Below, one piece after another: positions 33,169 to 45,700 of a stretch of DNA of 64,000 bases. Each line of letters starts with the position of its first letter. Within the stretch, counting starts at the first letter, position 1. The notes beneath the pieces were generated by a model. It saw only the letters and a list, made by a program, of their open reading frames with translations. It ran no database searches and was not told the origin of the DNA. Source of the DNA: Nymphaea colorata (Eukaryota > Streptophyta > Magnoliopsida > Nymphaeales > Nymphaeaceae); assembly GCF_008831285.2 (NCBI RefSeq), contig NC_045150.1:14057868-14121867 (forward strand), read 5' to 3'. A program made the position numbers and the translations under genes.

Positions 33169-34689
33169 AACTTGAATTTTTTACATTTACATACAAATTC
33201 AAATCCAAATCTGATCTAGTCACATTTTTAAAATCCAAATACATCCAATTTCTTAATCAGATGTCAATTTTGTTTTCTTTTTTGTTTCCATATCTAATGC
33301 AGTCGGATATTGGATCCGTCGACAACCTTAGCTCAAACCTTAAATAGAGATTATTCATCCTCAAAAAAGAAATACCCTTCTTTACTCTTGAAGAGATTCA
33401 TTGTCCTTAAAGAATAGGGTGCTTTGAGCTAATGAGAAAAAAATAACGGTATGCTGCCTGTGCCAGTAGTACAATATAGCCAAGGCAAAAAATTGTACAT
33501 CCCTTCTCCTCTGAATTAAAAAGATAACCACTTATAGCTTTTAAATGCAGTCACCTTAAACACGTTTGACCTTTCTAAAATTTCTATCAATGTGTACAAG
33601 TACTTTTGTAAACAAACACTTCTTGACCTTTTTTTCTTTTCTTTTTACCCTAATTTTAAAATTCATTCCTGAGGACATACATTTCCTTTTTTCTTATATA
33701 AAGAATTTCAACAACTCACAGGAATACATAGGAAACTTTTCGAACACAAACTCATTTGGACAAGGACATGTTGAAAAATATAATATATAACGAAACTATT
33801 TTCTCTCTCTTAAACAAGTAAATAAATTTAACAAAGTTTAGCATGATTTAAGTCAACTGGAAGTGTTTATGTGTTTTTTTAATAAAATGTTGTTTGTCAA
33901 GTGAATTAATGATTATATATTACGTAAATGACATTAATTTCTTAACTATTTCTGTGTGACTTGGACTAATTTTATAGAAGCATTTTGAATAGCCAACCAT
34001 AAATTAGATTAAAAAGTTATAGCGCAGAATAAAAAAACTTAACCTCCCATGAAAATGGCAAGAATGTAATACGTCCATAGTGTTAAGGGTAATTTACTTA
34101 TGGGGAATCCGTGAGTAACGGCAAAAGAGGGGGAGAGAAAAGCAGTTGGATGTGAAAGAACAACCTCGTCGCCTTCCTACGTTTAGGTGCAAAAATTCAC
34201 TTGAGGCCCATGTTCAAACAGATCGGATCCTAGTCAATTAGTTGGACCCGATATTATCTTACAAAATTTTATGTGGTTGTAGGACATATGTGATTGTAGA
34301 AAAGGTGAGGAACATCTAAATTCTAAGACAAAAGTGAATGTTGAGCAAATCCTTTTTATGTTAATAAACATTTTTGTTTTTAGGTTTTGTTTGATACCCT
34401 CAGATCTCATTAAAAATTCCAAAAAATAGTAGTTTGGATATGGATTTAAGAAAGGACATCCATTTGTTTTTGGATTGAGATATACATTAAATATTCGATC
34501 AGATTCGGATTCGGATTTGAACATAAATATAAAAACTGGATTTGGATTGTAAAAGTCAGATCCCAGATTCAGACTTGGATATAATTTTTTTGTTTCGTAT
34601 TTGAATCCGAATATGTGAATATTTGGAAAAACAGATATAATTAAGGGTATATCCGACTGAAATCTGATCCGTTGACATCCCTATTCCAT
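33167..34689. other. AT-rich spacer with decayed miniature-element sequence
   Basis: Segments 33,170-33,330 and 34,430-34,683 carry words such as GGATTCGGATTTGAACAT, and the second ends GATCCGTTGACATCCCTAT, like the right end of the element at 48,739-49,170. No gene is recognised. Confidence 0.45.
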
Positions 34690-35517
34690 GGGGCTGCATA
34701 TTTGTCTCCTGATCTTTGAGTTGAGTTGGACAATTTATGTGGAAATAGTAGGGATGTCAGTAGATCACATTCGAATCGGATATGCTGACATCTCTAGATA
34801 TAGGGAAATTAGCAGCTCAGGTTTCCTATGGAAGATTGTGGGAGTTAGGCTCTGGACTTGTATTAACAAAAAAATGATATTTACAGCAGCCAAAAATGGG
34901 GATGCATAGCGTGTAGACCATAGTGAAAACTTAGCTACTGTGACCCAGTGGCAGAGCTACATTATTGCTAGTGTGGGCAATTGCCAACACCAACCCAAAA
35001 AAATTAAACTATTTAGATACAAAAACTTCATTAATTTTCAGTTTTTTACATATCAATGCCCCTTAAGGTTTGAATCTTACACTTGAAGTGCCCCTCAACC
35101 AGAAATTTTTGGCTCTACCACTGGCTGCAACCATAAAGACATGTAATGAGATTTTAGGAAATGAAGAGTGGACATGTACCCCTTGGCTCATGTGGGGCTT
35201 CCCATAGCTTTAACTTGCTAAATTCATCAAACAAAATAAGAAAAATGGCCAAAAAGTTTTGCGTTTCCCTGTTTGGGAGAGCAGAATGAGTATTAGAAGT
35301 CATTTTTTACAATAAAGTCCCCATAGAGTCCACGTCTGTTTTTGGTGCTTTGGAAAAGGTGCCCACATTATGCATCCATTTTCATATCGGTGCCTCCCTT
35401 TTGCAGCACAGGGAGTTGACACAATGGGGATTCAAAACAGAAACTAGCAGTATACCCCACCTGCCTAACGCACCAACCCCCTTGGGGTGCAGTTCCCCTT
35501 TGTTGAGCCTATGTACT
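34690..35517 (+). repeat. duplicated block F, copy 1 (0.83 kb)
   Basis: Matches 49,419-50,240 almost base for base, from GGGGCTGCAT to CCCCTTTGTTGAG. The few differences suggest one of the younger duplications here. It contains a short MITE (34,946-35,123). In the second location the block abuts the broken 3' end of CNL-3. Confidence 0.92.
34946..35123. mobile_element. 178-bp hAT-like MITE
   Basis: Ends are CAGTGGCAGAGC on the left and GGCTCTACCACTG on the right, an imperfect terminal inverted repeat of about 12 bases. Flanking 8-mers CTGTGACC (34,938) and CTGCAACC (35,125) match at 6 of 8 positions, as expected for a decayed hAT target duplication. It has no coding capacity. A second copy at 49,675-49,851 came with block F. 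Confidence 0.6.
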
Positions 35518-35761
35518 CTTGTGGAAGCTGGGATAAATGTCTTGCACTGTGATACTAAGAGTTGCACATGTAATACCTTTTTTTTCTTTTTGCACATACA
35601 ATGGACAGAAAAAGACTCTTGACAGAAGATCAAATGTTGTTTATGTTATCCCTGGTCTAACTCTACCTGTTCAACAGGGTTTTCCATCGATATTTTCTGG
35701 TGATATTTCCAGTGTTTTTTTACTAGATCTTTCCATGCTAGAATCTCGAACTCCTTGCAAG

Positions 35762-35922
35762 CTCTTTTGGTCAGACACCAATACTTGACTTGGAGCTTCT
35801 CAACCCTCTAAACTAAAGCTCATTTCTCATGGATATGGAAAAGCTGCCTTTTGGGGACAAGAAGAGCTTTTTTACTTAATCTAGCGGTGTTTGGGTAATG
35901 GTAAGAAGGTGAAAATTTGGTA
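35762..35922 (+). mobile_element. LINE relic, short 3' ORF2 fragment
   Basis: Matches 39,447-39,604 of the longer LINE relic: shared GTCAGACACCAATACTTGA and GGATATGGAAAAGCTGCCTT. The translation contains an Ile-Trp-Lys-Ser-Cys-Leu-Leu run typical of the sequence after plant L1 reverse transcriptases. Not functional. Confidence 0.65.
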
Positions 35923-35934
35923 ATAGTATTGGGG

Positions 35935-36170
35935 ATGGGGGATTGTAGAATATGGAGGGGAAGAAAGGCAAAGCAAGAACTGATGATAAAGATGAGGCTG
36001 CTGCCGAAAATTATAGTTGATTTGTAGATTTAGGCACTCCCCTCATAAAAATCAAGTTCAGTGAGTGCGTCCATTTAATTAGCTCCACCACCACATGATT
36101 GTCTTGCCAGTGGTGGAGGATAGATCCAACCGTTGTCTAGGGTAAGCAGCAAACACCTTGATTTTCCTTA
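35935..36170 (-). repeat. decayed CNL 5'-flank without a gene
   Basis: ATTTAGGCA, then CATAAAAATCAAGTTCAGTG, GCGTCCATTTAATTAGC, CACCACCACATGATTGTC and GTGGTGGAG occur in the same order as in the CNL flanks at 19,660-19,750 and 46,080-46,170. No CC domain remains beside it. This is taken as another lost CNL copy. Confidence 0.5.
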
Positions 36171-36279
36171 ATTCTGATCAATTTCTTATCTGATTAAATT
36201 GTCAACTCGATTTAGGACCCATTTAGGTCAAATTTCAGAAGTTTAGACCCAAGCACAGCCCATATCTAGACATATTTTG

Positions 36280-36760
36280 TAATTCATATCCACATTCAGA
36301 CAGGGATTCAGTCCAAAAAATCATACAGAGACTGAAAAAGAGATCCTAGACCCATATCTGGATCCAAATCCCAGCTGTAAATCAAAATCAGATCCCTAGA
36401 CCCATATTTGGATCCAACTGCCACCTCTAGATTGCATAAGAGCCCTCCGTCCATATCTAGATCCACCTAGTCTAGACTGAAGAGCCTTGGATTCATATTT
36501 GATCCAATCCAAGATCTAAAGAAAAAATGGATCCATAGATCCATATCTAGAACCAAATTTAAGATCCACATACAAAATTGAGCCTTAGGTCTGAATCCAA
36601 ATCTCTGCTCTAGATCGAAAATTGTGCCAAATTCAGATTGAAAACTTAGCATTAGATCCAAAAATATAGCCTATATCCAAAAACCCGACACAAGATCCAA
36701 AAATAGAGTCAAACCAAATTTTTTATCCAAATATAAAAAACCAAGCCCGAGAACCAACCT
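36280..36760. repeat. degenerate short-period repeat rich in AGATCCA / ATCCAAAT
   Basis: The words GATCCATATCTAGATCC, ATCCAAAT and AGATCCAAAA recur with irregular spacing across about 480 bases. The composition resembles the interiors of the decayed miniature elements, but the repeat is more ordered here. No coding content. Confidence 0.55.
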
Positions 36761-37264
36761 CCAGCATGATATTTCAAGTTGGATCCCCGAGCACGCGCAC
36801 AAACTCCCCTCACCTTCGGCCTCAATTTCGCTTTATAAAATCTAAAACTGGACTAAAAAAACAAATCCTATCCATAATTCAGGCATTTGACATCGACCTA
36901 AACCCTTCCAGGTTCGGGAAAAATTGATTCAGATTCAAGCAGACCCAAAATTGTCAAAACCAGAGCCAAATTCATTTTACAAAAAGGCCATTTTGTCCTT
37001 AGAAGAATAATAAATTTTCATTTTTTTTTTAAATTTTAACCATGCTGCTGGGACTCATGTGGGGCCTACCTAGGGTGGCAGGACCAAATACCCACCTCAC
37101 TGACTCAATAAACTTCAAGCCAATGAGGAGGCATTTAACTCCCCAAGGACAGATTCGGCAGTAACCAGCATGCTACTGGGAGAGAGCGTTTTGTGCCTAG
37201 TAGAGTGCTCTCGCCAAGAGGCCCGTGCCATGCTCAGCACAGAAGGGCGCTAGGAGGCCTAACT
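36761..37264. other. spacer, no gene recognised
   Basis: No open frame of note. One A/T homopolymer stretch lies near 37,020. Confidence 0.4.
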
Positions 37265-37289
37265 TGTTAATCCTAGTTTCCATCCATGA

Positions 37290-37560
37290 AAGAGAATTTC
37301 GAACTTAAAATCTCTCTTTTAATTTCTCTATTTCTCTCTCACGTTTCTCTCTCTTTGATTTCTCTCTCTCGTTTTAGCTCTCTCTTTCTCTATCTCTTTC
37401 TAAAAACTATCTTTTTCTTTTTTCTCTCTTCAGTTCTCTCTCTCCCTTTTTTAAAATCTTTTTCTCTCTCTTTCTTTCTTTATTGCTTCTCTTTTAGTAT
37501 CTCTTTTTCTCTTTTTTCTTTTTTCTTTCTCTCTTCGATTTCTCTCTCTCTCTCCTCCCT
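37290..37560. repeat. pyrimidine-rich tract
   Basis: About 270 bases almost entirely C and T on the plus strand, made of TTTCTCTCTCT-like units with occasional AG or GA breaks. The homologous tract at 55,175-55,615 is longer, probably by internal duplication. Confidence 0.85.
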
Positions 37561-37758
37561 GCCCTTACCAAGTGATGTGTAGACTACAGCCGGGTTAGGT
37601 GGCGTGCTATAACCATGGCTTCAGTTTGATTCTTGGAGGGTCTTATCCTAAAGGTATTGAGGAGATGCCATTATGAGGCCAAATGGACCGGTTCTTGTCC
37701 ACCTTCTTCTCCCCTCTCCTCTTTCTCCCCTCCCTTTAGACTTATCTCTCTCCCTCTT

Positions 37759-37809
<51 letters not shown>
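37759..37809. repeat. (TA)n microsatellite
   Basis: TA alternation with one TT interruption near 37,780. The second block G has a short A-run instead (near 55,875). Confidence 0.9.
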
Positions 37810-37810
<1 letters not shown>

Positions 37811-38544
37811 CCATTTTGCTTCACCCAAAATCTGTCAACTTCATCAAGGCCAATATTAAGGTGCAGTACCCATGATGGTTATCAGACTACACTTGACTTG
37901 ATAGCATACCCATTTTCGATTTTATATGTATGTTGTGGTATGAATGACTTATCTAATTTTCTTTTCAAGCATAGAGAACTCTTTTTTTTTTTCATTTAAC
38001 ATGCATATTCACTATGAATTTATAGGATTCAAGGATACCCTCACATCCACTTCTTTAAAAAACCTAAGCAAAATAAAATCGAGCCCTAATAATGTGGTAA
38101 CTGAGTTAGGCAAAAACCTTGACCTACATCATTATACAAAATTTCTAAAACAATTTAAAATCTTTACCATACAGAATAATGCTTAAATGAATGTGGAAAT
38201 GCACCAAAATGAACAACGCACCAGAAAAACTAAGCCTCATACTGATGGCCGGTGGACTGTTTTCCACTTTCCAAAACAAATTCCCATTGGTGAACCAAAA
38301 GAAATTTTGGGATGCAAAATATGCGGCACTAGTGGTGAGAAATTTCTTCATAAAAAACGAGCTTGTAAGGTAGGTAAATGCAACGCATACGATATTGTTT
38401 TTTAATTTCATGTCATTACGGATATAAAAGTCTTGACCAACATCATTATACAATTTGATCTATAAACTAGTTGCTAAGTTGACGGCTGAGAGAATGAAGA
38501 TTGTTTTAGCACAATTATTGGCTCAGAACAAGGGCATCTGATCT

Positions 38545-39605
38545 CTCGAGTAGATTTATTCACCAACCATGCACCTTGCACTTGAAACAGTCAACAGCTT
38601 GGATAAGGGCATATAGAGCAAATTTTTCTCCTCAAATTAGATATTCCAAAAGCCAATGGCAAAGTGAGATGGTCTTTCCTGCACTTTGGTCTTTCTTTTT
38701 TTGGATCCTGTGAAGATTGGGTGAGGAAAATTATTACTTATGTTTCTATGCTTCCTTAGTTGTCACCTTTAAGAAGGGAGGGAACCACTTTTTGTTGCCA
38801 TGGAGGCCGATGACGAACACACCCTCTCTCTCCACTTTTGTTACTATCGTTGTGCTGTGAATGTTATATCTGGAAACCTCCAATGGCGAGTTTTATAGGG
38901 CAGGAAGCCCCTAAAATGACTTTCTCAATTTACTTCTAACCTGGGGCGCTTCTTCTCTGCAAATGACATCCTTTTATTTTTTTGGGCTGTTGTGAAAATC
39001 CACTTCTTGTGTATACCAAATTTTACCTGATTTCAATTCCAAAGCAGGTCTGACTATAAATTCATTTCATTTTTTTATTCATTTTAATGTTCTTGACAAC
39101 ACAATGGTCATTGCAGACCGATTTCATTGACAGTTGTCTAAACTTCGCCTAACTTATTTGGGTTCCATTGTTGGTATTCTCACCCCTGACTTATGTGAGA
39201 AGCTTTGTAGAAGGGTGGACCATCCACTTACTTATATGAGAAGCATGTTCGCAGCAAGTGGCGGGTTATTGGGTGAGAGCATTTAGACTTCCACTTATTG
39301 TACCGAACTTTATAGAGAAGAAATTGTCATTTTATTTGGGGGGATTCTCATCATATTAGGAAACATCACTTACTTAGTTGGAAGTCTGCTGCTCCGATAC
39401 AGGAAGGTGGTCTTGGCCTTCTTGACGTCACCAACTCCTTATGTACTCTTTTCGTCAGACACCAATACTTGAATGGGAGCTTGTGAACACTGTAAAGTAA
39501 TGCTTATTTCTCTCGGATATGGAAAAGCTGCCTTTTGGGGATGAGAAGAGGTTTGTTGCTTAATTTAGAAGTGTTTGGATTACAGTAAAGGTGAAAGTTT
39601 GGTGT
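38545..39605 (+). mobile_element. L1-type LINE relic (ORF2 reverse transcriptase remains)
   Basis: Across several frames I can read a Lys-Ala-x-Gly-Lys-Val-Arg-Trp region in place of the usual KAYDRVEW, then FFGSCEDWVRKIITYVS. The former Phe-Ala-Asp-Asp active site is now FSANDILLFF (38,953-38,982), with Asn in place of the first catalytic Asp. Later come YLGSIVG, TYMRSMFAASGGLL and PIQEGGLGLLDVTNSL, which resembles the PKxEGGLGL motif after plant LINE reverse transcriptases. Stops and frameshifts are frequent. Intact elements copy RNA into target DNA. This one is dead. Confidence 0.75.
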
Positions 39606-39883
39606 GAAGATTGGGGTACTCATAATTTCATTAACTTGAGATGAAATGGACATGAAATAAAACATAGAAGACCCTAGATACTAGGGCGAAGCCAGCAATT
39701 TTTTTAGGAAGGGTAGAAAAGTATTTGCAAAAAATATACAAGTACTGAACAATATTTTTCAAAATTTTTATATAGCGCAAATTAAAAAAATTTAAAAATA
39801 TAAGTATCATATTTTTTCCAAAATATATGGGGGGAGGGGTCATGGCTAGAAGTGCATAACTCTATTCAAAAAGTAATCTCACA

Positions 39884-40156
39884 GTGGTTCAAATGCTCTT
39901 TCAAATAAATGGGTTGCAATACTCTGTGTTTATGCTTACATGTACTCTTTTGGAACATAAGAAAACAGAGAAATTCTATATGCATCATGCCAATTTGATT
40001 CTGAGTGGTCTTGAATGTGGAGTCTGCAATGATTTAAAGGATATGATAGCTGGTATAAAGTGGAAACATCAAGATGACCTTTCCTCCTTACTACAAGGTT
40101 TTGCGGTCGATCTATATGTGGTGAAATGGTGTGCAGAAAATGTCTGTATGTGGTGA
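39884..40156 (+). CDS. hypothetical open frame, 90 codons
   Basis: Lies just outside block G and just before block D. The translation has a LLEHKKTEKFYMHHANLIL stretch and Cys/Trp residues near the end, but I cannot assign a family. The segment is not repeated elsewhere in the window. It could be an exon of an unrecognised gene or part of the transposon-derived sequence around it. Confidence 0.2.
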   Translation: MVQMLFQINGLQYSVFMLTCTLLEHKKTEKFYMHHANLILSGLECGVCNDLKDMIAGIKWKHQDDLSSLLQGFAVDLYVVKWCAENVCMW

Positions 40157-40186
40157 AATGCTGTGCAGAAAATGGCTTTCTGTAGC

Positions 40187-40930
40187 TGATGTATTTTCTG
40201 TCAACAAGATTGCAATGAGGCTGTAATCCATTTGTATAGTGAGGTTGGTTTTTTGCCTATCTTCTTTTTGGTTAGTTGTAGTTTCTATCTTTGTATTTGA
40301 GGTTTATGTCTCTCTTCTTTTTTGTTTGTTCTAGCTAGGTATCTTGTTTTTTGTTATCTGTTTATTGTTAATAAAAAATTTTGGGACACCTAAACTCGTA
40401 GCAACGACGTTGCTTCGCCATGTAGGGCAGCACATGCGTCGAGCCCAAGCTTGTCCATCTTGAGCTTGACTTGATTATACAATATCAAGCTCGAGCTCGA
40501 CTCCCTTAACTTGCTTAACTCATTTATGGCCTAACTTGTTTTTTAAAACTTGTTCACGTCAACTCGTTCAATTCGTGTATGACACCAAAGCAAAACTTGT
40601 TACCTCGAGTTGAAAGGAAAATTGGTTTCCTTGTGATACAAACTGGGGTATGATTGTCCTGTAGTACCAAGATATTCTTTTTAGTGCTGTAAGTTAAATG
40701 GGCAAACAACTTAAAATTTGAAACTTAATCACAAAGTTGCACACCAATAAGAACAAATTCTATGGTAAAACCATGAAAACAAGGGGTTTCTGCACCCCCC
40801 CCCCTTTTCTCCCTCTCTCTCTTCACAAGGACAAATTGTCAATGTGACAAATTGAAGAGAACATGTGGTTCCATTTGTATCTTTGTAAAAGCAGTTCCAT
40901 TCTCTCCCCAACCTTGCGTGGCATATGTTT
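40187..40930 (+). repeat. duplicated block D, copy 2
   Basis: Matches 16,835-17,340, with about 215 additional bases (roughly 40,520-40,790) before the poly-C tract. The right end carries AACCTTGCGTGGCATATG, shared with the first copy. Confidence 0.8.
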
Positions 40931-41899
40931 TCGTGGAACTGAATAGCCACCTATAACTTTTCGTGGAACCACCTTCAATGATGCCATAAACACTTCTAGA
41001 AAGCCTTAGAGGACTAAGTTTAAGGGGCGTATGACCACCTTGTGTTATAGAAACAAAATTTCACCTTCAACTAGAATTGGAATGAAACTTCCAACTCTAG
41101 TTTCCCTTTGATAGACTGGAACTTTGGTTTTAAAATTGAAAATTATGTGTTTGATAGAGCAAGAACTAAAATTCTGGAATTGGTGTATTAAAATCATCAT
41201 AACATGTGCCAAGAGAGAAGACATCCAATCATTAGTGCCTGCTTCCTTATAAAACAAGCGATGCCAAAAAGTTTCATATGGACATGTTGATGTGATTTCT
41301 TAGAACCTTACACATTGCAAACGATGTAAAATTTTAATAAATATATCCCCCAGAATTAAAAGGAATTTTAAAATGCATGAGCTGCAAATGATTGTGAAGG
41401 AATGTATATAGTGCTGGCTAGTGCATCTTCTCAAGAGTTAAGAATACAAGCCCACTTACTTAGAGATTTTAATATTTGCAATATTAGCCTTAGGTGGAGG
41501 CCTCAGCAATACAACTGGAAGTGAGCATCACTGCTAACAACCTTACAGGTTTTGGATATGGATCCAACAGATTTGGAACTATATATATATATAATATATA
41601 TATATATATTATATATATATATATATACATACATACTAAGACTGTCCATTCTATTATGATGTGACAGTCAAGAAAAATAAAGGAAGAAAAATATTATGAG
41701 GATGCATAAAAATTAATTGGTGGTTGGATCGACTATGAACTAATTGACCAATGTGTGGTGGGTGAAAGAGAAAATGGAAAACGTGGCATAAAAATTTTAC
41801 AAATCTTAAATAAAGCAAGGGAGGGAAAGAAATCTGTCACCAATTTTTTACAAACTAAAACATTTCAGTAATTGTAAGGTGATCTGTTCCTGTTTATCC
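40931..41899. other. spacer with (TA)n, no gene recognised
   Basis: Contains interrupted TA tracts at 41,580-41,628. The 70-codon minus frame at 41,045-41,257 has no known domain. Confidence 0.45.
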
Positions 41900-42730
41900 G
41901 TGAGAAATGTGGTTGCTACTGCATCATTTTGTTGAGGAGAAGTACTATTTGCACCCACCGGAAGACTTGAGATTGGGGAAGTAAAAAAGAACTGGCTTTC
42001 TCAGTTCCGGGAGGCATTTCCTGTGGCCTTCCAAGCAGATGTTATCAGTGAAACCACACCAACATGACCAAGTCCTATTGACTTCTGTCATGTTTACTGA
42101 AAGCAGTTGCAATCTATTGATTTTTACAGATTCACACTTTGCAGATGGAAAACATAACATAAAAAATGTACAAGACCTAAATCAAACACGGAGAGAAAAA
42201 AGAGCTGACGAAATGCAAAAGATTCATACTTGACCAAAAAAAATATAGTTACAATCCATCACCGATTTTAAACACTAAAACATATCGAATAATTGTTACC
42301 TTTCCTCCAAGATGGCATCTTAACTCCTGCGGCAGATCAAGTGCAGGACATATGTAAATACTGAAGGCTTCAGCCAACGAAACAGAAAAGGTTCCGTAAC
42401 ATGATAGCACCTCAACCACTTTGCCTAGGATGGATAACCTTTCCCCAAGATGGTCCCTGAGTCCTGTGGCAGATGGAGTGCTGGACAAAAGTAAATTACC
42501 AACTTTTCAAGCTTCGAGAGGCAGGCGATCTGTTCATTTGCATCCATGGGATATGTTGTTTCTACTGCATCATTTTCATTTTGGTGGGTAGTAATGTCCA
42601 CCAGAGACTTCACATTGGGGAAGTATTGAAGCTCTAGGTATCTCAGTTTTGGGAGGCATTGCCAGTGGCCTCCCAAGCTGATGTCCTCATAATCAATGTC
42701 TCCAGTTGGGAGAGACCCCACAAGCACTGA
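41900..42730 (-). repeat. internally duplicated C-terminal LRR units of CNL-2
   Basis: The DNA around 42,600-42,700 (TTGGGGAAGT ... GGGAGGCATTGCCAGTGGCC) is repeated at 41,970-42,060 (TTGGGGAAGT ... GGGAGGCATTTCCTGTGGCC), and a third partial unit (ICPALDLPQELR against FCPALHLPQDSG) lies at 42,280-42,350 against 42,450-42,500. These are tandem copies of an LRR-end module, each now frame-broken. Confidence 0.7.
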
Positions 42731-45700
42731 GGCACCCTTCCCAATTTGACCTCATCAACATTCGTGTCGCTCAAAGACAGAGACTTGAGGGAGGGTAGAA
42801 ATGTTGATACCTCGGATGGCAATGGTGATGGCAGCAGTACTGCTGAGTCTGGATCCAACCTTAACTCAATGAGGTTAGGCAGTTCTCAAGGAATTTCCAT
42901 CCCAATCTTGCACGTAGGCAACAACACACTGACAGACTTTGAAGCTGAGTCACTTGACCATCATGCCCCGCCAGCTCCAATAGAGCATCAAGCAAGCCTT
43001 TTGTCTGCATCCTTATTCACAAAATTCGCTTCTCTTAACCTTGGCATAGAAGTCATTGTTGTTTCCCCTAATCCATCTGCTGGCCACCCTTCCCAGTTGA
43101 GCAAACCTTCCACCATCAACTCCTCAAGTAAAGGAACGTTAACAAAAGCCTTCAAGCTATTAGGTCCGTACACCTTCTACGACTTGAGAGGAGGCATGTC
43201 ATGACGTAATTACTCTAGGCTGTCACAAAATTCTACCTCCAATGACTCCAAGGCAGGCATGTCAGCTAGAGTCTTCAGCCTATCACATCTCCGCACCATC
43301 AATGACTTGAGAGCAGGCATGTCATGTAAATGCTCTATACAATGACAATAACTCAACTCCAATGACTCCAAGGCAGGCATGTTAACAAGAGCCTTTAGGC
43401 CATAACATGCCCACACCATCAACGACTTGAGAGCAGGCCTGTGATCAGGCAATTCTCTAGGCTGTCAAAAAGTGCCACGTCCAACCACTTGAGAGCAGGC
43501 ATGTGATGAGGAAATTGCTCTAGGCTGCAGCATTCCTCCACCTTCAACGACTCAAAGGCAGGCGTGCTATCTATTTCACATAGTGTGGGCAATTGATGAC
43601 ATTTAGTACTTTCAACGAGGTAATGCTTATTAGTTTTTCCCATAAATGGCATCTTTCCAGCTTTAGTGAATGTAGCTTGGTATACTCAGTATTCAAATGC
43701 CAAACTGGCATCTTTCCTTTATAATCACCTATCTCCAAGCACTCCAGCCCAAGTGGAGGTTCCAATGCCTCCAGTGCACCACTCTGTTCGTCATTACTCT
43801 GTTCAAAACACCTCCAGTAATTCCAAAGTAGAATTCCAAACTAATTATGCCATGCTTCTCCTTAAGCAATTGTGCATTTCTTGCACAATCAATAGCTTTT
43901 CTTGTCCCCCCCAACCCTTGTATTGACAATTCCCCCTGTAGTTTGTTCAAGACTTTTAGTTCCCTAATATCGCATCCCTTTGTGTCCCCTTTGTCATTGC
44001 ATACCACAAATCTATGCAAGGTCCGTAAATTGGTAAGCTTCCCCAAGCCTTCGCTATAAATTTCAATTCCCATGTCCATTTCAGCCCAAGAAACCTCAAG
44101 TTGCAGAGTTCACCCATTTCCTTGGGCAACTCTTCAATTTTGCTATAATTTAAATCCAATGTTTGCAAGTTACAGAGTCTGCAGATTGAACTGGGCAACC
44201 GTTTCACTTAGAATTGCTTAGATCGAGATATTTTACAAGTGAAAGGTATTCAATGGACTTTAGCAGCTCATCCATTTCACATCCCCTCAATGACAACACC
44301 CTCAACCACTTGAAATTGGTCAAGTGTTCAATATAAACCTGCATGTAAGAATTGGAATCAGCCAACAATGTGAACACCTTATTTGCTGTTTCCAAGGTAT
44401 TATGCTTGTGTGCCTCTACATCGTGTACACCAAGTAATGACAAATGGCGGGTGTGGTCAGTAGTAGAGGCATGGCCATATTCCCTTCCAACCTATATATA
44501 AGGCAAGGTCATGCAAAATGTCATGCAATTTGATGCTCTTCTAATCAATTTCTTCAATCAAACACCACCTTATCAAATCTTCAATGTATTGGTTTGTTGT
44601 CGCTTTAACATCTATGCCAACCTCAATCAATCCGTGTGCCACCCATTGCATGATCAATGTATTGCATGCCTTGTATAAATGCAGCAATACACAAAACAAC
44701 TCTTCAAATAATATGGCAAGTCATCGTAGCTCAGCATGAGACCAGGAAGAATATCGCCACCTATTTCAGTGGATGATGATGAGGATGCAGGAGTCTTCCA
44801 TTCCCATATCTTACTATCCACGACGGACTTCCAGTCCTCCCTACTCATTTTCTTGGTGCAGATCATGGACCCCACGATCTGAATCACAAGTGGCAACCCA
44901 CCACACTTCTTTACTATTCCCTCTCCAACAAATTTGATCTTATGCATCACTGAATCTTCTTCTGTCCTCCTTCAGAAACAAGTACCAACTTTGGTGGAAA
45001 ATAAATTCTTGTAATTCAGCATATAAAAATCACCCATCCCCTCCGACACATATTTCTTTCTACTGGTAATCAAAATTTTTCCCCCATTGCACCCACCATC
45101 AATGTTCCCCCTATCTCTTCCTCCCACCATTTTACTTCCTATACATCATCTAGGACCAACAAAATTTTTTACTTTGAGAGCTCGTTCAGTAATTGTTTGC
45201 AAAGTCAGTCAAGGAACAATCAGTGTTTTCTCCAGAACTCTTGCACACTTCCCTAAGTATCTGCTGCACCAAATCCTTATGGTTTGGCCTTTTCAAAACA
45301 AACCCACCACCTGCGTTCCCGAACTGTTGTTCAATTTCATTAAATACCATGTTTGCAAGAGTCGTTTTACCGATCCCTCCCTATCCAACAATGGAGATAA
45401 TAGAAGCACCACCCTTCTCAGTCTTACTACAAAAGTCATTCGACGAGGGAATTTCTACTAACACCTTTTTATCATTCTCCCTGCCTATGGGCAGTTGTAC
45501 ACCTATGTGATGGGTTGCCTCTTTGCGGTTGACGTGTTCACCATGAACAGGGTCCTTACCACCCCCTTTGGTGTTGTTTTGAGCCTATCCACCATGTCCC
45601 AATATTTATTCATTTTATCAAGCCTTTCATTGATTTCTTGATTTTGTACCAAGTTGGTAATGAAAAGAAACACCATCGTAATAGGAAGAGAGCGCTGTGG

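Larger units (their letters stand above)
37265..39845 (+). repeat. duplicated block G, copy 1 (2.6 kb)
   Basis: Matches 55,135-57,540 in the same orientation. Shared features are the CT-rich tract, CAGTTTGATTCTTGGAGGGT, the LINE relic and, at the right end, TTCATTAACTTGAGATGAAATGGA. Divergence is greater than for block F and there are several indels, so the duplication is older. Confidence 0.85.

Noticed and set aside
36280-36760. Recurrent AGATCCA words as a CRISPR-like or satellite array
   Set aside because: The spacing is irregular and units vary. Better explained as decayed miniature-element interior.
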